A stretch of 64,000 bases of DNA from Allobosea robiniae (GTDB lineage: Bacteria; Pseudomonadota; Alphaproteobacteria; Rhizobiales; Beijerinckiaceae): NCBI RefSeq assembly GCF_900102525.1, contig NZ_FNBZ01000001.1, forward strand, positions 496,001 through 560,000, written 5' to 3'. The notes under the pieces were generated by a model that did no database searches, was not told where the DNA came from, and saw only the letters and a list, made by a program, of their open reading frames with translations. A program made the position numbers and the translations under genes. Below are positions 14,279-22,483 of the stretch, one piece after another; positions within the stretch are counted from its first letter, which is position 1, and each line of letters begins with the position of its first letter.

Positions 14279-16189
14279 TTACGACAGTGTCACCCTGACG
14301 CTCTCGCCCTCGGCTTCGGTGGCGCGCTGGAGCGTGGCCTTGGCCTCGTCGACCTCGCGCTGGCGGTTCCACATCGCGGCGTAGACGCCGTCCGCGGCCA
14401 GAAGGTCGCGGTGATGGCCGCGCTCGACGATCTGGCCCCTGTCGAGCACGATGATCTCGTCGGCATTGACCACCGTGGACAAGCGATGGGCGATGACCAG
14501 CGTGGTGCGGCCTTCGCTGACCCGGTCGAGCGCATCCTGGATCTCCTTCTCGGTGAAGGAATCGAGCGCCGAGGTCGCCTCGTCGAGGACGAGCACCGGC
14601 GGCCCCTTCAGGATGGTGCGGGCGATGGCGACGCGCTGCTTCTCGCCACCGGAGAGCTTCAGCCCGCGCTCGCCGACCGAGGTGGCGTAGCCTTCCGGCA
14701 GCGTGCGGATGAAGCGGTCGATCTGGGCGAGGCGCGCGGCCTCCGCAACCTCCTCCATCGATGCCTCGGGGCGGCCATAGAGGATGTTGTACTCGATCGT
14801 GTCGTTGAACAGCACCGTATCCTGCGGGACCATGCCGATCGCGGCCCTGAGCGAGACCTGCTGGACATCGGCGATCGGCTGGCCGTCGATCAGGATTCGG
14901 CCCGCCTGCGGTTCGTAGAAGCGGAAGAGCAGGCGCGAGATCGTCGACTTGCCAGCGCCGGACGGGCCGACGATGGCGATCGTCTGCCCCGGCAGGACCT
15001 TGAACGAGACGCCGCGCAGGATCGGCCGCTCCGGCACATAGGCGAAATGCACGTCCTCGAAGGCGACCTCTCCCGCCGGGACCGCAAGCGGCAGGGCGCC
15101 GGGCTTGTCCTGGATCTCGGGGTCGCGGCCGATGAGCGAGAACATCTGGGCGATGTCGAGCGTCGCCTGCTTGATCTCGCGATAGACGGTGCCCATGAAA
15201 TTCAGCGGAATATAGAGCTGGATCAGCATGGCGTTGATCAGGATGAGGTCGCCGACCGTGTTGGTGCCTGCCTGGAAGCCGCGCACCGCCATCACCATCG
15301 ACAGCGTCAGCCCCACTGCGAAGATCGCGGCCTGGCCGAAATTCAGCCAGGCGAGCGAGGTGTAGGACTTGATCGAGTTGCGCTCGTAGCGCGCCATCGA
15401 CTGGTCGTAGCGCGCGGTCTCGCGGGCCTCGGCGCCGAAATACTTCACCGTCTCGTAGTTGAGCAGCGAGTCGATCGCCTTGGCATTGGCGTCGGTATCC
15501 GACTCGTTCATCGCCAAGCGGATGGCGATGCGCCACTCCGTCGCCTTGATGGTGTAGGTCATGTAGGCCGTGACCATCGCGACCAGCACGGCGACATAGC
15601 GCCAGTCGAACAGATACAGCAGCACGGCGATGATCAACGAAACCTCGATGATCACAGGCACGAGCTGATTGAGGCCGAGGCGCACCATCTCCTCGATGCC
15701 GTTGCGGCCGCGCTCCAGCACGCGAGTGAGCCCGCCGGTCTTGCGCTCGAGGTGGAAGCGCAGCGAGAGGTGGTGGAGATGGCCGAAGGTCTGCAAGGCC
15801 AGCGTACGCACCGCATGCATGAAGACCGGCGCGAAGATCGCATCACGCAACTGCACGAAGGCAGCCGCGCCGACCCGGGCGAGACCGTAGAGGATCGTCA
15901 GCGCCAGCGGCGCGCCGACCAGCCAGGGCAGCCATTTTTCGAGATTGGAATAGGAGCCGGCCAGTGCGTCCGTCACCCATTTGAAGGTGAACGGCACGCC
16001 CATCAGCACGAGCCGGCCGGCCACCATCAGCGCAAAGGCCGCGACGACGCGGCCGCGCAGATCGGCGCGCTCCGCCGGCCACAGATAGGGCCAGAGCGCA
16101 CGGAAAGTGGCGAAGAAGCCGGAACCGGGCTGGATCACGGCAGAGCGATGAAAGCTCGGCGCCGGGGACGGCGCAGACGGCGCGGACAT
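14279..16189 (-). CDS. ATM1/HMT-type ABC exporter (fused permease and ATPase)
   Basis: A 636-residue half-transporter that dimerises in the inner membrane. The N-terminal half carries six membrane helices; the C-terminal half carries the ATPase with Walker A GPSGAGKST, Q-loop region GMVPQDTVLF, signature LSGGEKQR, Walker B VLVLDEATSALD and the switch His in IAHRLSTV. The helices and length fit the ATM1 branch, which exports glutathione-linked sulfur compounds or metal conjugates (for example YNYETVKYFGAE-like segment LLNYETVKYFGAEAR). Start set at ATG 16189, since upstream sequence is unconserved. It converges on nothing nearby and seems monocistronic. Confidence 0.92.
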   Translation of the reverse strand: MSAPSAPSPAPSFHRSAVIQPGSGFFATFRALWPYLWPAERADLRGRVVAAFALMVAGRLVLMGVPFTFKWVTDALAGSYSNLEKWLPWLVGAPLALTILYGLARVGAAAFVQLRDAIFAPVFMHAVRTLALQTFGHLHHLSLRFHLERKTGGLTRVLERGRNGIEEMVRLGLNQLVPVIIEVSLIIAVLLYLFDWRYVAVLVAMVTAYMTYTIKATEWRIAIRLAMNESDTDANAKAIDSLLNYETVKYFGAEARETARYDQSMARYERNSIKSYTSLAWLNFGQAAIFAVGLTLSMVMAVRGFQAGTNTVGDLILINAMLIQLYIPLNFMGTVYREIKQATLDIAQMFSLIGRDPEIQDKPGALPLAVPAGEVAFEDVHFAYVPERPILRGVSFKVLPGQTIAIVGPSGAGKSTISRLLFRFYEPQAGRILIDGQPIADVQQVSLRAAIGMVPQDTVLFNDTIEYNILYGRPEASMEEVAEAARLAQIDRFIRTLPEGYATSVGERGLKLSGGEKQRVAIARTILKGPPVLVLDEATSALDSFTEKEIQDALDRVSEGRTTLVIAHRLSTVVNADEIIVLDRGQIVERGHHRDLLAADGVYAAMWNRQREVDEAKATLQRATEAEGESVRVTLS

Positions 16190-16366
16190 TTTCAAACGAT
16201 TCCAGTTAGAGCGCCCGTATAGACGCAATCGCGCGCCTTTGCATGGGAATGTCGTTGCACCGGGGACATGCAGCAGGCTGCCCGAAAGCTGCCTTGCCAG
16301 CGCCCCATCCCGGGTATCTGATCCCGGCCATGGCGCTCGACGCCCGCCATCAGGGAAGGAAACACC

Positions 16367-16705
16367 ATGAAGGCTCAACAGCTTGTCGCTTCCGGGATCG
16401 GCATCGCCGCCGCCCTCTTGCTCGCCCTGCCCGCCACGGCGCAGAATTCCCGGCCACATCCGCAGATCACGATCACCAACCAGCGCGCCGTGCCGCTGAG
16501 CACTTTCGCGATCGCCACGCCCGGCGATCAGCCGCGTCTCGTCGCCAAGCTCGCCAAGCCGCTGGCGCCCGGCAAGAGCATCGCGCTCAAGCTCAACAAG
16601 CCGCAGGGCTGCTCCTATACGGTGCAGGCGCGGTTCGACGACGAAGCCGAGAGCGACGCCGATATGGACCTGTGCAGGGACCGGGTCATTCGCCTGACGG
16701 AGTGA
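16367..16705 (+). CDS. Secreted hypothetical protein
   Basis: A 112-residue protein with a clear signal peptide (residues 8-25, ending PATAQN). The mature part is a small all-beta-looking domain (ITITNQRAVPLSTFAI, then LAPGKSIALKLN) with two Cys (GCSYTV and DLCRDR) that could pair. The composition resembles small periplasmic proteins of unknown function common in Rhizobiales. A ribosome site GGAAGG lies about 9 bases upstream. It is a single gene, diverging from the ABC exporter. Confidence 0.75.
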   Translation: MKAQQLVASGIGIAAALLLALPATAQNSRPHPQITITNQRAVPLSTFAIATPGDQPRLVAKLAKPLAPGKSIALKLNKPQGCSYTVQARFDDEAESDADMDLCRDRVIRLTE

Positions 16706-16728
16706 GGCGCGGATCGAGGCACTCCGCC

Positions 16729-16824
16729 GTCATGCTCGCCCTTGTGGCGAGCATCCACGCCTTGGACACCGCATTCGATCGACGAAGCGAAGACGTGGAT
16801 GATCGGGACAAGCCCGACCATGAC
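16729..16824. repeat. REP-like intergenic palindrome (GTCATG...CATGAC)
   Basis: About 96 bases between converging genes. Outer arms GTCATG (16729-16734) and CATGAC (16819-16824) are complementary. Inside, ATGCTCGCC pairs with GGCGAGCAT, ATCCACG with CGTGGAT, and TCGGG with CCCGA. It could fold into a branched hairpin and serve as a bidirectional transcription-end structure. The same terminal GTCAT/ATGAC signature recurs at 29075, 33240 and 53541. Confidence 0.7.
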
Positions 16825-16835
16825 GACACAAGGCC

Positions 16836-18434
16836 TCACGCCGTCGCGCCGGCCTTCACCAGCTTGTAGGTGATCGAGTCGACCAGCGCCTGGAAGGAAG
16901 CGTCGATGATGTTGGCGCTGACGCCGACCGTGGTCCAGCGCTCGCCCGTCTCGTCGCCGGACTCGATCAGCACGCGCGTTACGGCATCGGTGCCGCCCTG
17001 GAAGATGCGGACCTTGTAGTCGACCAGCCGCAAGCCCCCGATCAGCGACTGGTAGCGGCCGAGATCCTTGCGGAGCGCGATATCGAGCGCGTTGACCGGG
17101 CCGGCATCGCCCTCCGCCGCCGAGATCAGTACCTCGTCGCCGACCTTCACCTTCACGATCGCCTCGGAGAAGGTGACGAGCTCGCCCAGCGCATTGTGGC
17201 GGCGCTCGACATTCACGGCGAAACGCTCGACCGCGAAATAATCCGGGACCTCGCCAAGAATGCGCTTCACCAGCAGGAAGAACGAGGCGTCGGCACCTTC
17301 GAAGGCATAGCCCTGTGCCTCCTTGTCCTTGACCTCCTGCAGCACGCGGTTGAGGCGCGGATCGTCGCGGCCGAGCGTGACGCCGATGCGCTCCAGCTCG
17401 GCGACGAGGTTCGACTTGCCACCCTGATCGGAGATCAGGACCTTGCGGGTGTTGCCGGTCGCCTCCGGCGCGACATGCTCGTAGGTGCGCGGATCCTTCA
17501 GCACCGCGGAAGCGTGGATGCCGGCCTTGGTCGCAAAAGCCGAGGCGCCGACGAAGGGCGCATGGCGGTTCGGGGCGCGGTTCAGCATCTCGTCCAGCGC
17601 GCGCGAGACATGGGTCAATTCGCCGAGCTGATCCTCGTCGACACCTAGTTCGAAGCGGCCGCGATAGCGCTCCTTGAGCTTGAGCGCGCCGATCAGCGTG
17701 ACGAGATTGGCGTTGCCGCAGCGCTCGCCGAGCCCGTTCAGCGTGCCCTGGATCTGGCGCGCGCCGGCCTCGACGGCGGTGAGCGAGTTGGCGACGGCGC
17801 AGCCGCAATCGTCATGGGCGTGGATGCCGAGATTGTCGCCGGGAACGACCTTCGCGACTTCGCGCACGATCGCACCGACCTCATCAGGCAATGTGCCGCC
17901 ATTGGTGTCGCAGAGCACGACCCAGCGGGCGCCAGCCTCATAGGCGGTGCGGGCGCAGGCGAGCGCGTAGTCCGGATTGGCCTTGTAGCCATCGAAGAAA
18001 TGCTCGCAATCGAGCATCACCTCGCGGCCGGCGGCCTTCGCCGCTTCGACGCTCTCGCGGATGCCGGCAAGGTTCTCCTCCAGCGAAATCTCGAGCGCGA
18101 CATGGACATGATAATCCCAGGCCTTGGCGACGAAGACGATGGCGTCAGCCTTCGCCTCCAGCAGCGCGGCGATGCCGGGGTCGTTCGCGGCCGAGCGCCC
18201 TGCCCGCTTGGTCATGCCGAAAGCGGCGAATTTCGCCTGCTTCGTCGCTTTCTGCTCGAAGAAGGCGGTATCCAGCGGATTGGCGCCGGGATAGCCGCCC
18301 TCGACATAATCGACGCCGAGGCGGTCGAGCAGCGCCGCGACCGCGCGCTTGTCGTCGAGCGAGAAATCGACGCCCGTGGTCTGGGCACCGTCGCGCAGCG
18401 TCGTGTCGAAGAGATGGACGCGGGCCGCGCTCAT
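16836..18434 (-). CDS. cimA: Citramalate synthase
   Basis: Condenses pyruvate and acetyl-CoA to (R)-citramalate, the first step of the pyruvate route to 2-oxobutanoate and isoleucine. The 532-residue protein has the TIM-barrel motif LFDTTLRDGAQ at residues 8-18, the HAHDDCGCAVANSL metal-binding segment near 205-218, GTLNGLGERCGNANL, and a C-terminal LeuA-type dimer/regulatory domain (from about 400). The length and the TLRDGAQTTGVDF start fit CimA rather than 2-isopropylmalate or homocitrate synthase. Its ATG overlaps the stop of a 36-residue frame by 4 bases, and that frame overlaps the end of cysS in the same way, so the three form one coupled operon. Confidence 0.93.
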   Translation of the reverse strand: MSAARVHLFDTTLRDGAQTTGVDFSLDDKRAVAALLDRLGVDYVEGGYPGANPLDTAFFEQKATKQAKFAAFGMTKRAGRSAANDPGIAALLEAKADAIVFVAKAWDYHVHVALEISLEENLAGIRESVEAAKAAGREVMLDCEHFFDGYKANPDYALACARTAYEAGARWVVLCDTNGGTLPDEVGAIVREVAKVVPGDNLGIHAHDDCGCAVANSLTAVEAGARQIQGTLNGLGERCGNANLVTLIGALKLKERYRGRFELGVDEDQLGELTHVSRALDEMLNRAPNRHAPFVGASAFATKAGIHASAVLKDPRTYEHVAPEATGNTRKVLISDQGGKSNLVAELERIGVTLGRDDPRLNRVLQEVKDKEAQGYAFEGADASFFLLVKRILGEVPDYFAVERFAVNVERRHNALGELVTFSEAIVKVKVGDEVLISAAEGDAGPVNALDIALRKDLGRYQSLIGGLRLVDYKVRIFQGGTDAVTRVLIESGDETGERWTTVGVSANIIDASFQALVDSITYKLVKAGATA

Positions 18435-18541
18435 CGCTCCCGCCTCAATTTGAAGCGAACGACGCGCGGCACAACCATCGCCAGCATGACCAGCTTGATG
18501 GCGAAGGAGAGCGAGCCAGCCGGGCGGATCTTCGGGCTCAT
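18431..18541 (-). CDS. 36-residue reading frame coupling cysS to cimA
   Basis: A frame of 36 codons with an ATG that overlaps the cysS stop (ATGA) and a stop that overlaps the cimA start (ATGA). The peptide starts [10 protein letters not shown], has a hydrophobic stretch [12 protein letters not shown] and ends very basic (RFKLRRER), like a tiny membrane-anchored or amphipathic peptide. Exact 4-base overlaps at both ends are strong evidence that it is translated, at least as a coupling device. No family recognised; the peptide may have no function of its own. Confidence 0.6.
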   Translation of the reverse strand: MSPKIRPAGSLSFAIKLVMLAMVVPRVVRFKLRRER

Positions 18542-19998
18542 CGCTTCACCTCCCAGTTGGTCGTCGGCTCGCCGGTGGCGGGGTCCTTGCCGTCCTTGAG
18601 CGCGATGCCCATCGCGGCGAGCTCGTCGCGGAGACGATCGGACTCGGCGAAGTTCTTCGCGCGGCGGGCGTCGAGACGGGCCGCGATTAGGCGCTCCACC
18701 TCGGGCGCGACGACGGCGGGGGCCGCCACTTCCGGCAGAGCGATGCCAAGCAGGTCGAGGCCGGCCAGCAGCGCCGGCAGGTCCCCCGCCTTGCGCAAGG
18801 CATGCAGCTCAGCCAGCACGCGGGCGGTATTGAGATCGTCCGCGAGTGCGTCGAGCAGTTCGGCCGAGGGCTTGGACGCCACCGCGCCCTGCGCGGCTTC
18901 CGCCCAGTCCTGCAGCGTCTTCTCCGCCTCTTCCAGCGCCTTCACCGTCCAATCGATCGGCTGGCGGTAATGCGTCTTGAGCATCGCAAGGCGCAGGACC
19001 TCGCCTGGCCATTTGCGACCGCCGAAGACATCCGTTTCCAGCAGTTCGTTGATGGTGACGAAGTTGCCGAGGCTCTTCGACATCTTCTCGCCCTCGACCT
19101 GCAGGAAGCCGTTATGCATCCAGATATTGGCCATGCGCGACTGCCCCTCGCCACCGCCAAAGGCGCAGCAGGACTGGGCGATCTCGTTCTCATGATGCGG
19201 GAAGACGAGATCGATGCCGCCGCCATGGATGTCGAAGACGTTCTTCTCGGGATCGTCGCAGGTGAGACCGCCGCCGAAAGGGGTCAGCAGCTTCGCCATC
19301 GACATGGCCGAGCATTCGATATGCCAGCCGGGACGGCCGGGCGTGGCGATGCCGGCCGGCGACGGCCAGCCGGGATCGATGCCATCACGGCTCGGCTTCC
19401 AGAGCACGAAATCCATCGCGTCGCGCTTATAGGGCGCGACATCGACGCGGGCGCCGGCCAGCATCTCGTCGAGCGAGCGGCGGGCAAGCGTGCCGTATTT
19501 CGGCGCCTTCACGAGATGCGCCACGGCCGGGACGTGGAAGAGCACATGCTCCTCGGCGACATAAGCGACGCCGCGCGCGATCAGGCGCTCGATGATCGCC
19601 TTCATCTCCTCGATATGCTCGGTGGCGCGCGGCTCCGTCGTCGGCCGCAGCGTGCCGAGCGCATCGATATCGGCGTGGAACTGCGCCGTCGTCGTCTCAG
19701 TGACCCTGGCAATCGCCTCGTTCAGCTTCAGGCCGGGATAGTCACGCGCTGCACGGGCGTTGATCTTGTCGTCGACGTCCGTGAGGTTGCGGGCATAGGT
19801 GACCTGCTCAGCGCCGTAGATATGGCGGAGCAGCCGGTAAAGCACGTCGAAGACGATGACCGGGCGGGCATTGCCGATATGGGCGTAGTCGTAGACCGTC
19901 GGGCCACAGACATACATGCGGACATTCGACGGATCGATCGGCGCGAAGTCCTGCTTCGTGCGCGTCAGCGTGTTGTAGAGCCTCAGGGTCGGCGACAT
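18538..19998 (-). CDS. cysS: Cysteine-tRNA ligase
   Basis: Class I aminoacyl-tRNA synthetase that charges tRNA-Cys in the cytosol. The 486-residue protein has the zinc Cys in YVCGPTVYD, the HIGH-type motif AHIGNARP, the second zinc site around WHIECSAM and [11 protein letters not shown], and [11 protein letters not shown] (KMSKS). The C-terminal anticodon-binding region is normal in length. It leads the operon cysS - 36-residue frame - cimA. Its 163-base leader contains a predicted Cys/Ile leader peptide and attenuator (20036-20162). Confidence 0.97.
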   Translation of the reverse strand: MSPTLRLYNTLTRTKQDFAPIDPSNVRMYVCGPTVYDYAHIGNARPVIVFDVLYRLLRHIYGAEQVTYARNLTDVDDKINARAARDYPGLKLNEAIARVTETTTAQFHADIDALGTLRPTTEPRATEHIEEMKAIIERLIARGVAYVAEEHVLFHVPAVAHLVKAPKYGTLARRSLDEMLAGARVDVAPYKRDAMDFVLWKPSRDGIDPGWPSPAGIATPGRPGWHIECSAMSMAKLLTPFGGGLTCDDPEKNVFDIHGGGIDLVFPHHENEIAQSCCAFGGGEGQSRMANIWMHNGFLQVEGEKMSKSLGNFVTINELLETDVFGGRKWPGEVLRLAMLKTHYRQPIDWTVKALEEAEKTLQDWAEAAQGAVASKPSAELLDALADDLNTARVLAELHALRKAGDLPALLAGLDLLGIALPEVAAPAVVAPEVERLIAARLDARRAKNFAESDRLRDELAAMGIALKDGKDPATGEPTTNWEVKR

Positions 19999-20035
19999 CG
20001 GGGCGAAATCCTGGAACGAAACGAACGGCGAAATA

Positions 20036-20113
20036 CGAAAAAGGGCCTGGCCGCTGGCCGGGGCGCTTTTGTCGGTTCGTTTTCAGGACGAGGACGTGAG
20101 CAGCCGGCCAGCG
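20036..20113 (-). promoter_or_regulatory. Predicted attenuator in the cysS leader (antiterminator and terminator arms)
   Basis: On the transcribed (minus) strand, CGCTGGCCGG right after the leader-peptide stop (window 20104-20113) is perfectly complementary over 10 bases to CCGGCCAGCG further down (20052-20061). The latter also forms the 5' part of a second hairpin (GGCC-AGC-GGCC with flanking CC/GG pairs) followed directly by five T residues (20038-20042). The two structures are mutually exclusive, the classical layout of an attenuator: ribosome stalling favours the first pairing and read-through into cysS. The terminator stem is short and has a mismatch. Confidence 0.65.
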
Positions 20114-20117
20114 AAAG

Positions 20118-20162
20118 CTAGCGGCAAATAATGCAGAGGCTGTTGATGGCGGCTCGCGTCAT
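20118..20162 (-). CDS. Leader peptide MTRAAINSLCIICR, predicted, leaderless
   Basis: Fourteen codons and a TAG stop. The end reads TGC ATT ATT TGC CGC, giving Cys-Ile-Ile-Cys-Arg just before the predicted attenuator. The two ATT codons stand out in a genome that mostly uses ATC. There is no ribosome site; instead a sigma70-like promoter is spaced to start transcription on the A of the ATG, as known for the leaderless trpL of rhizobia. The downstream operon encodes Cys-tRNA ligase and the first enzyme of isoleucine synthesis from pyruvate, so both amino acids make sense as signals. Confidence 0.65.
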   Translation of the reverse strand: MTRAAINSLCIICR

Positions 20163-20171
20163 GGGAGGAAC

Positions 20172-20200
20172 TGATTGCCTTTCCGCGGGCTTTCCGTCAA
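20172..20200 (-). promoter_or_regulatory. Predicted promoter of the cysS-cimA operon
   Basis: On the minus strand: TTGACG (window 20195-20200) as the -35 box, a 17-base spacer, CAATCA (20172-20177) as a weak -10 box, then 9 bases to the ATG of the leader peptide. The -35 matches the consensus at five of six positions and the spacing is ideal. The -10 is poor, as is common in alphaproteobacteria. The rest of 19999-20327 shows no other gene. Confidence 0.55.
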
Positions 20201-20327
20201 GAGGGCGCCCGATTGCTGCAATGCAGCATCGCCTCGATATTGCCGCAGTTCATTCAAATTTAACCGGGCGGAACCATCCTCCCGATTCGCGGGCTCTCCG
20301 TCCGCGATCCATCAGGAACTTCACCTC

Positions 20328-20654
20328 ATGCGCCGCGCCGTGGCCTTTGTCGGATTGCTCGGGGTCGTCGCCGCCGGCATCTCGCTCTCGATCATGCCGA
20401 GCAGCCGCTCAGCCGCCGCAAGCGAGCCGCGCACTTTCCTGATCCCGGCCAGCGACGGCTACGGCGTCGCCGACTGCATCTCCTCCAGGGCCGAATGCGG
20501 CCAGATCGTCGCGAACGCCTGGTGCGAATCGCAGGGCTTCGGCAAGGCGGTCACCTTCGGCGTCGCCGCCCGCGAGGATTTCACCGGATCGGTGACGAAG
20601 CAGAGCCCGGCGCAACTGGCCGAGCAGCCGCTCAGCATCACCTGCGGCGAGTAA
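20328..20654 (+). CDS. Secreted hypothetical protein
   Basis: A 108-residue exported protein: signal peptide at residues 5-33 (GLLGVVAAGISLSI, ending AAAS), mature domain with four Cys (ADCISSRAECGQIV, AWCESQ and ITCGE) and the segment FLIPASDGYGVADC. This Cys pattern resembles small periplasmic proteins of unknown function found across Rhizobiales. I chose ATG 20328 because the signal peptide begins there. It is a single gene, followed by a large palindrome that may end its transcript. Confidence 0.72.
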   Translation: MRRAVAFVGLLGVVAAGISLSIMPSSRSAAASEPRTFLIPASDGYGVADCISSRAECGQIVANAWCESQGFGKAVTFGVAAREDFTGSVTKQSPAQLAEQPLSITCGE

Positions 20655-20675
20655 GACAAGCCCATAATCTACCGA

Positions 20676-20793
20676 GCCCTCATCCAGAGGAGCGCTCCGC
20701 AGGAGCGCGTCTCGAAGGATGCTTCAGGAGGCTCTAGAGATAACTGGAACATCCTTCGAGACGCAGCCTTCGGCTGCTCCTCAGGATGAGGGC
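20676..20793. repeat. Long intergenic palindrome (CCTCATCC/CTCGAAGGATG type)
   Basis: Outer arms GCCCTCATCC (20676-20685) and GGATGAGGGC (20784-20793) pair perfectly. Inner arms CGTCTCGAAGGATG (20708-20721) and CATCCTTCGAGACG (20750-20763) form a perfect 14-bp stem. Two small GC-rich hairpins flank the inner stem. It lies between converging genes. This class of palindrome, with CTCGAAGGATG, is common in the genomes of Rhizobiales. Its ends are not of the GTCAT/ATGAC type seen elsewhere in the window. Confidence 0.8.
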
Positions 20794-20833
20794 TGGTATA
20801 TTCCGAGCCCCGTTTCGTGGCGAGCGCCCGGCC

Positions 20834-21343
20834 TCACCGAATCCAGTCCGAGCATTTCGGCGGCTCGCCCGAATTGCCCCAGGGCATGATCGGCACGGTC
20901 GAGGTCGAGTTCTGCGGCGAGCCGTCGATCAGCTTGTCTGTATAGACGAGATAGACCAGCACGTTGCGCTTGGCATCGCAGCCGCGCACGATCTGCATCT
21001 TCTTCCAGACCAGCGAACGCCGCTCACGGAAGACGACATCGCCCTGCTCGGCCTTTTCCTTGAACTTGATCGGACCGACCTGGCGGCAGGCGAGCGAGAC
21101 CTCGGAGACCTCCTCGGCAACGCCGAACATGCCGGAGACGCCGCCCTTTTCGGGCACGGTGTAATGGCAGGCCACGCCCTCGACGATGGGATCGTCGACG
21201 CCATAGACGGCGAGCTTGTCGTTCGGCGTCAGCATCTTCCAGACGGTCGACTTGCGGAAGATCAGGTCTTCCTGCGCCATCGCCGGACCGGCGCAGGCGA
21301 GACCGAGGAGGAGCATGGCTGGCAGGCGGCGGGACAGGCTCAT
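20834..21343 (-). CDS. creA: CreA family periplasmic protein
   Basis: A 169-residue protein of the CreA family, of unknown biochemical function. The signal peptide ends AGPAMAQ. The mature part has the typical CreA landmarks: an early VYGVDDPIVEGVACHYT, then EKGGVSGMFGVAEEVSEVSLACRQVGPI, with two Cys, and the KKMQIVRGCDAKRNVLVYLVYTDKLIDGSP end. The name comes from the gene at the start of the E. coli creABCD cluster, but no creBCD is seen here. It is a single gene on the minus strand. Confidence 0.9.
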   Translation of the reverse strand: MSLSRRLPAMLLLGLACAGPAMAQEDLIFRKSTVWKMLTPNDKLAVYGVDDPIVEGVACHYTVPEKGGVSGMFGVAEEVSEVSLACRQVGPIKFKEKAEQGDVVFRERRSLVWKKMQIVRGCDAKRNVLVYLVYTDKLIDGSPQNSTSTVPIMPWGNSGEPPKCSDWIR

Positions 21344-21434
21344 CGTGAACTCCGGCAGGTCTCGAACGGGGCGGGCTTCGGGCCGACGCGATATGGTAGC
21401 GCTCGCGCCGGAATGCCAGCCTCGCAGCGCGCCG

Positions 21435-21833
21435 TCACTGCTTGAAGAAGGTGCCGTAACCTTCCAGCGCCTTGACGCGCTCGGCGATCACCGCCGCACG
21501 GCAGAGCGGGAAGTGCAGCACCTGCCCTTCCCGCCCCCAATCGTCGCTGCGGTAGAACAGGCAGCTCGTCTCCTTGAAGGCGTTCCAGGCGCGCTGCTCG
21601 TCGAGCAGGTTCTTTCGCGTCTCGTCCGGCAGCCCGGCAAAGACCCGCTTCCAGGCTCCGTTGAGTCGCCCGTCCTCGCGCTTCAGCAGGTCAGCGCCGC
21701 AGGTGGCCCAGGACGTGTTCGTGCCGTCGGACGCGGCGATGCAGCGGTCATGCTCGGCATCGGCCACCGCCGGCCGAGCCAGGCAGAGGCACAGGCCTCC
21801 CCAGAGCAGAAGCGCAGGCAGTCGTCGTCTCAT
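21435..21833 (-). CDS. LprI-like (DUF1311) secreted protein
   Basis: A 132-residue exported protein with a signal peptide (to about residue 24, ARPAVAD). The mature domain fits the lysozyme-inhibitor LprI-type N-terminal family (DUF1311): DRCIAAS, WATCGADLLKREDGRLNGAWKRVFAGL, RKNLLDEQRAWNAFKETSC, and C-terminal CRAAVIAERVKALEG. A strong ribosome site (GGAGGGAG) precedes ATG 21833. It is just downstream of the membrane protein at 21857, on the same strand, so they are likely cotranscribed. Whether it inhibits lysozyme here is unknown. Confidence 0.78.
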   Translation of the reverse strand: MRRRLPALLLWGGLCLCLARPAVADAEHDRCIAASDGTNTSWATCGADLLKREDGRLNGAWKRVFAGLPDETRKNLLDEQRAWNAFKETSCLFYRSDDWGREGQVLHFPLCRAAVIAERVKALEGYGTFFKQ

Positions 21834-21856
21834 CACGCATCTCCCTCCAGCGGCCA

Positions 21857-22390
21857 TCAACCCGCCAGCGGCTTGAAGACGAGATAGGCGGCGGCGAGCG
21901 CACCGACGACGCCGAGGGCGAAGAGAACCAGCTTCAGCCGGGTCATGGTGCTGGCGAAGGCGACATTGCCGCCATCGACCTGCGGGTAGCGATCGAGCAG
22001 CCGCGCCACGGCGAAATTCTCCGCGACATCGCAGAGTCCGCCGATGAGCCAGCCACCGCCGCAGAGCGCCGCCACCCACCAGGGCTGCCCGCGCAGACTG
22101 AGGCCAGCGACGATGAGGGCGCCGACGATCGCATAGGTGAAGGCGCAGGCGACATCGGCCGGCAGCACGCGGTTGCGGTAACGCGCGCGCTTGTCCTCGC
22201 CATAGAGCGTGAAGAGCTTCTCGACATCGGCGACGCTGTAGCCGTCCCAGTCGCTTTCCAGCATGCGCGGCACGCCCTGACGGTTCGACCAGACACCGAC
22301 CGCCCAGAACAGCAGCACCACCAGGACCGGCCCCCAGACGAAGAAGGCCAGCGGGATGGCGGTCGAATAGAACGGCACGGTCTCGGTCAT
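21857..22390 (-). CDS. Membrane protein, unknown
   Basis: A 177-residue protein with four hydrophobic segments (about 8-33, 79-98, 104-124, 150-173) and a cytoplasmic or periplasmic loop with an acidic helix (DWDGYSVADVEKLFTLYGEDKRARYRNR) after the first helix. No recognised domain. It is followed by the LprI-like gene after 23 bases in the same direction. The two could form a small envelope operon, but nothing shows a physical link. Confidence 0.7.
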   Translation of the reverse strand: MTETVPFYSTAIPLAFFVWGPVLVVLLFWAVGVWSNRQGVPRMLESDWDGYSVADVEKLFTLYGEDKRARYRNRVLPADVACAFTYAIVGALIVAGLSLRGQPWWVAALCGGGWLIGGLCDVAENFAVARLLDRYPQVDGGNVAFASTMTRLKLVLFALGVVGALAAAYLVFKPLAG

Positions 22391-22483
22391 GGCGTCTCGG
22401 CTCTCGCGTCTGGGATCGGCGCTGCGGTCGCAACGTTATCCGGCCGCCCGGCTGCCGCCAAGCCGTGGCAGCCGGGAACTCGA

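Noticed and set aside
13571..16222. Very long plus-strand open frame (883 codons)
   Set aside because: It lies antisense to psd, the membrane protein and the ABC exporter, all of which have clear motifs. Its Arg-, Asp-, His- and Gly-rich product without motifs is the typical shadow of GC-rich genes.
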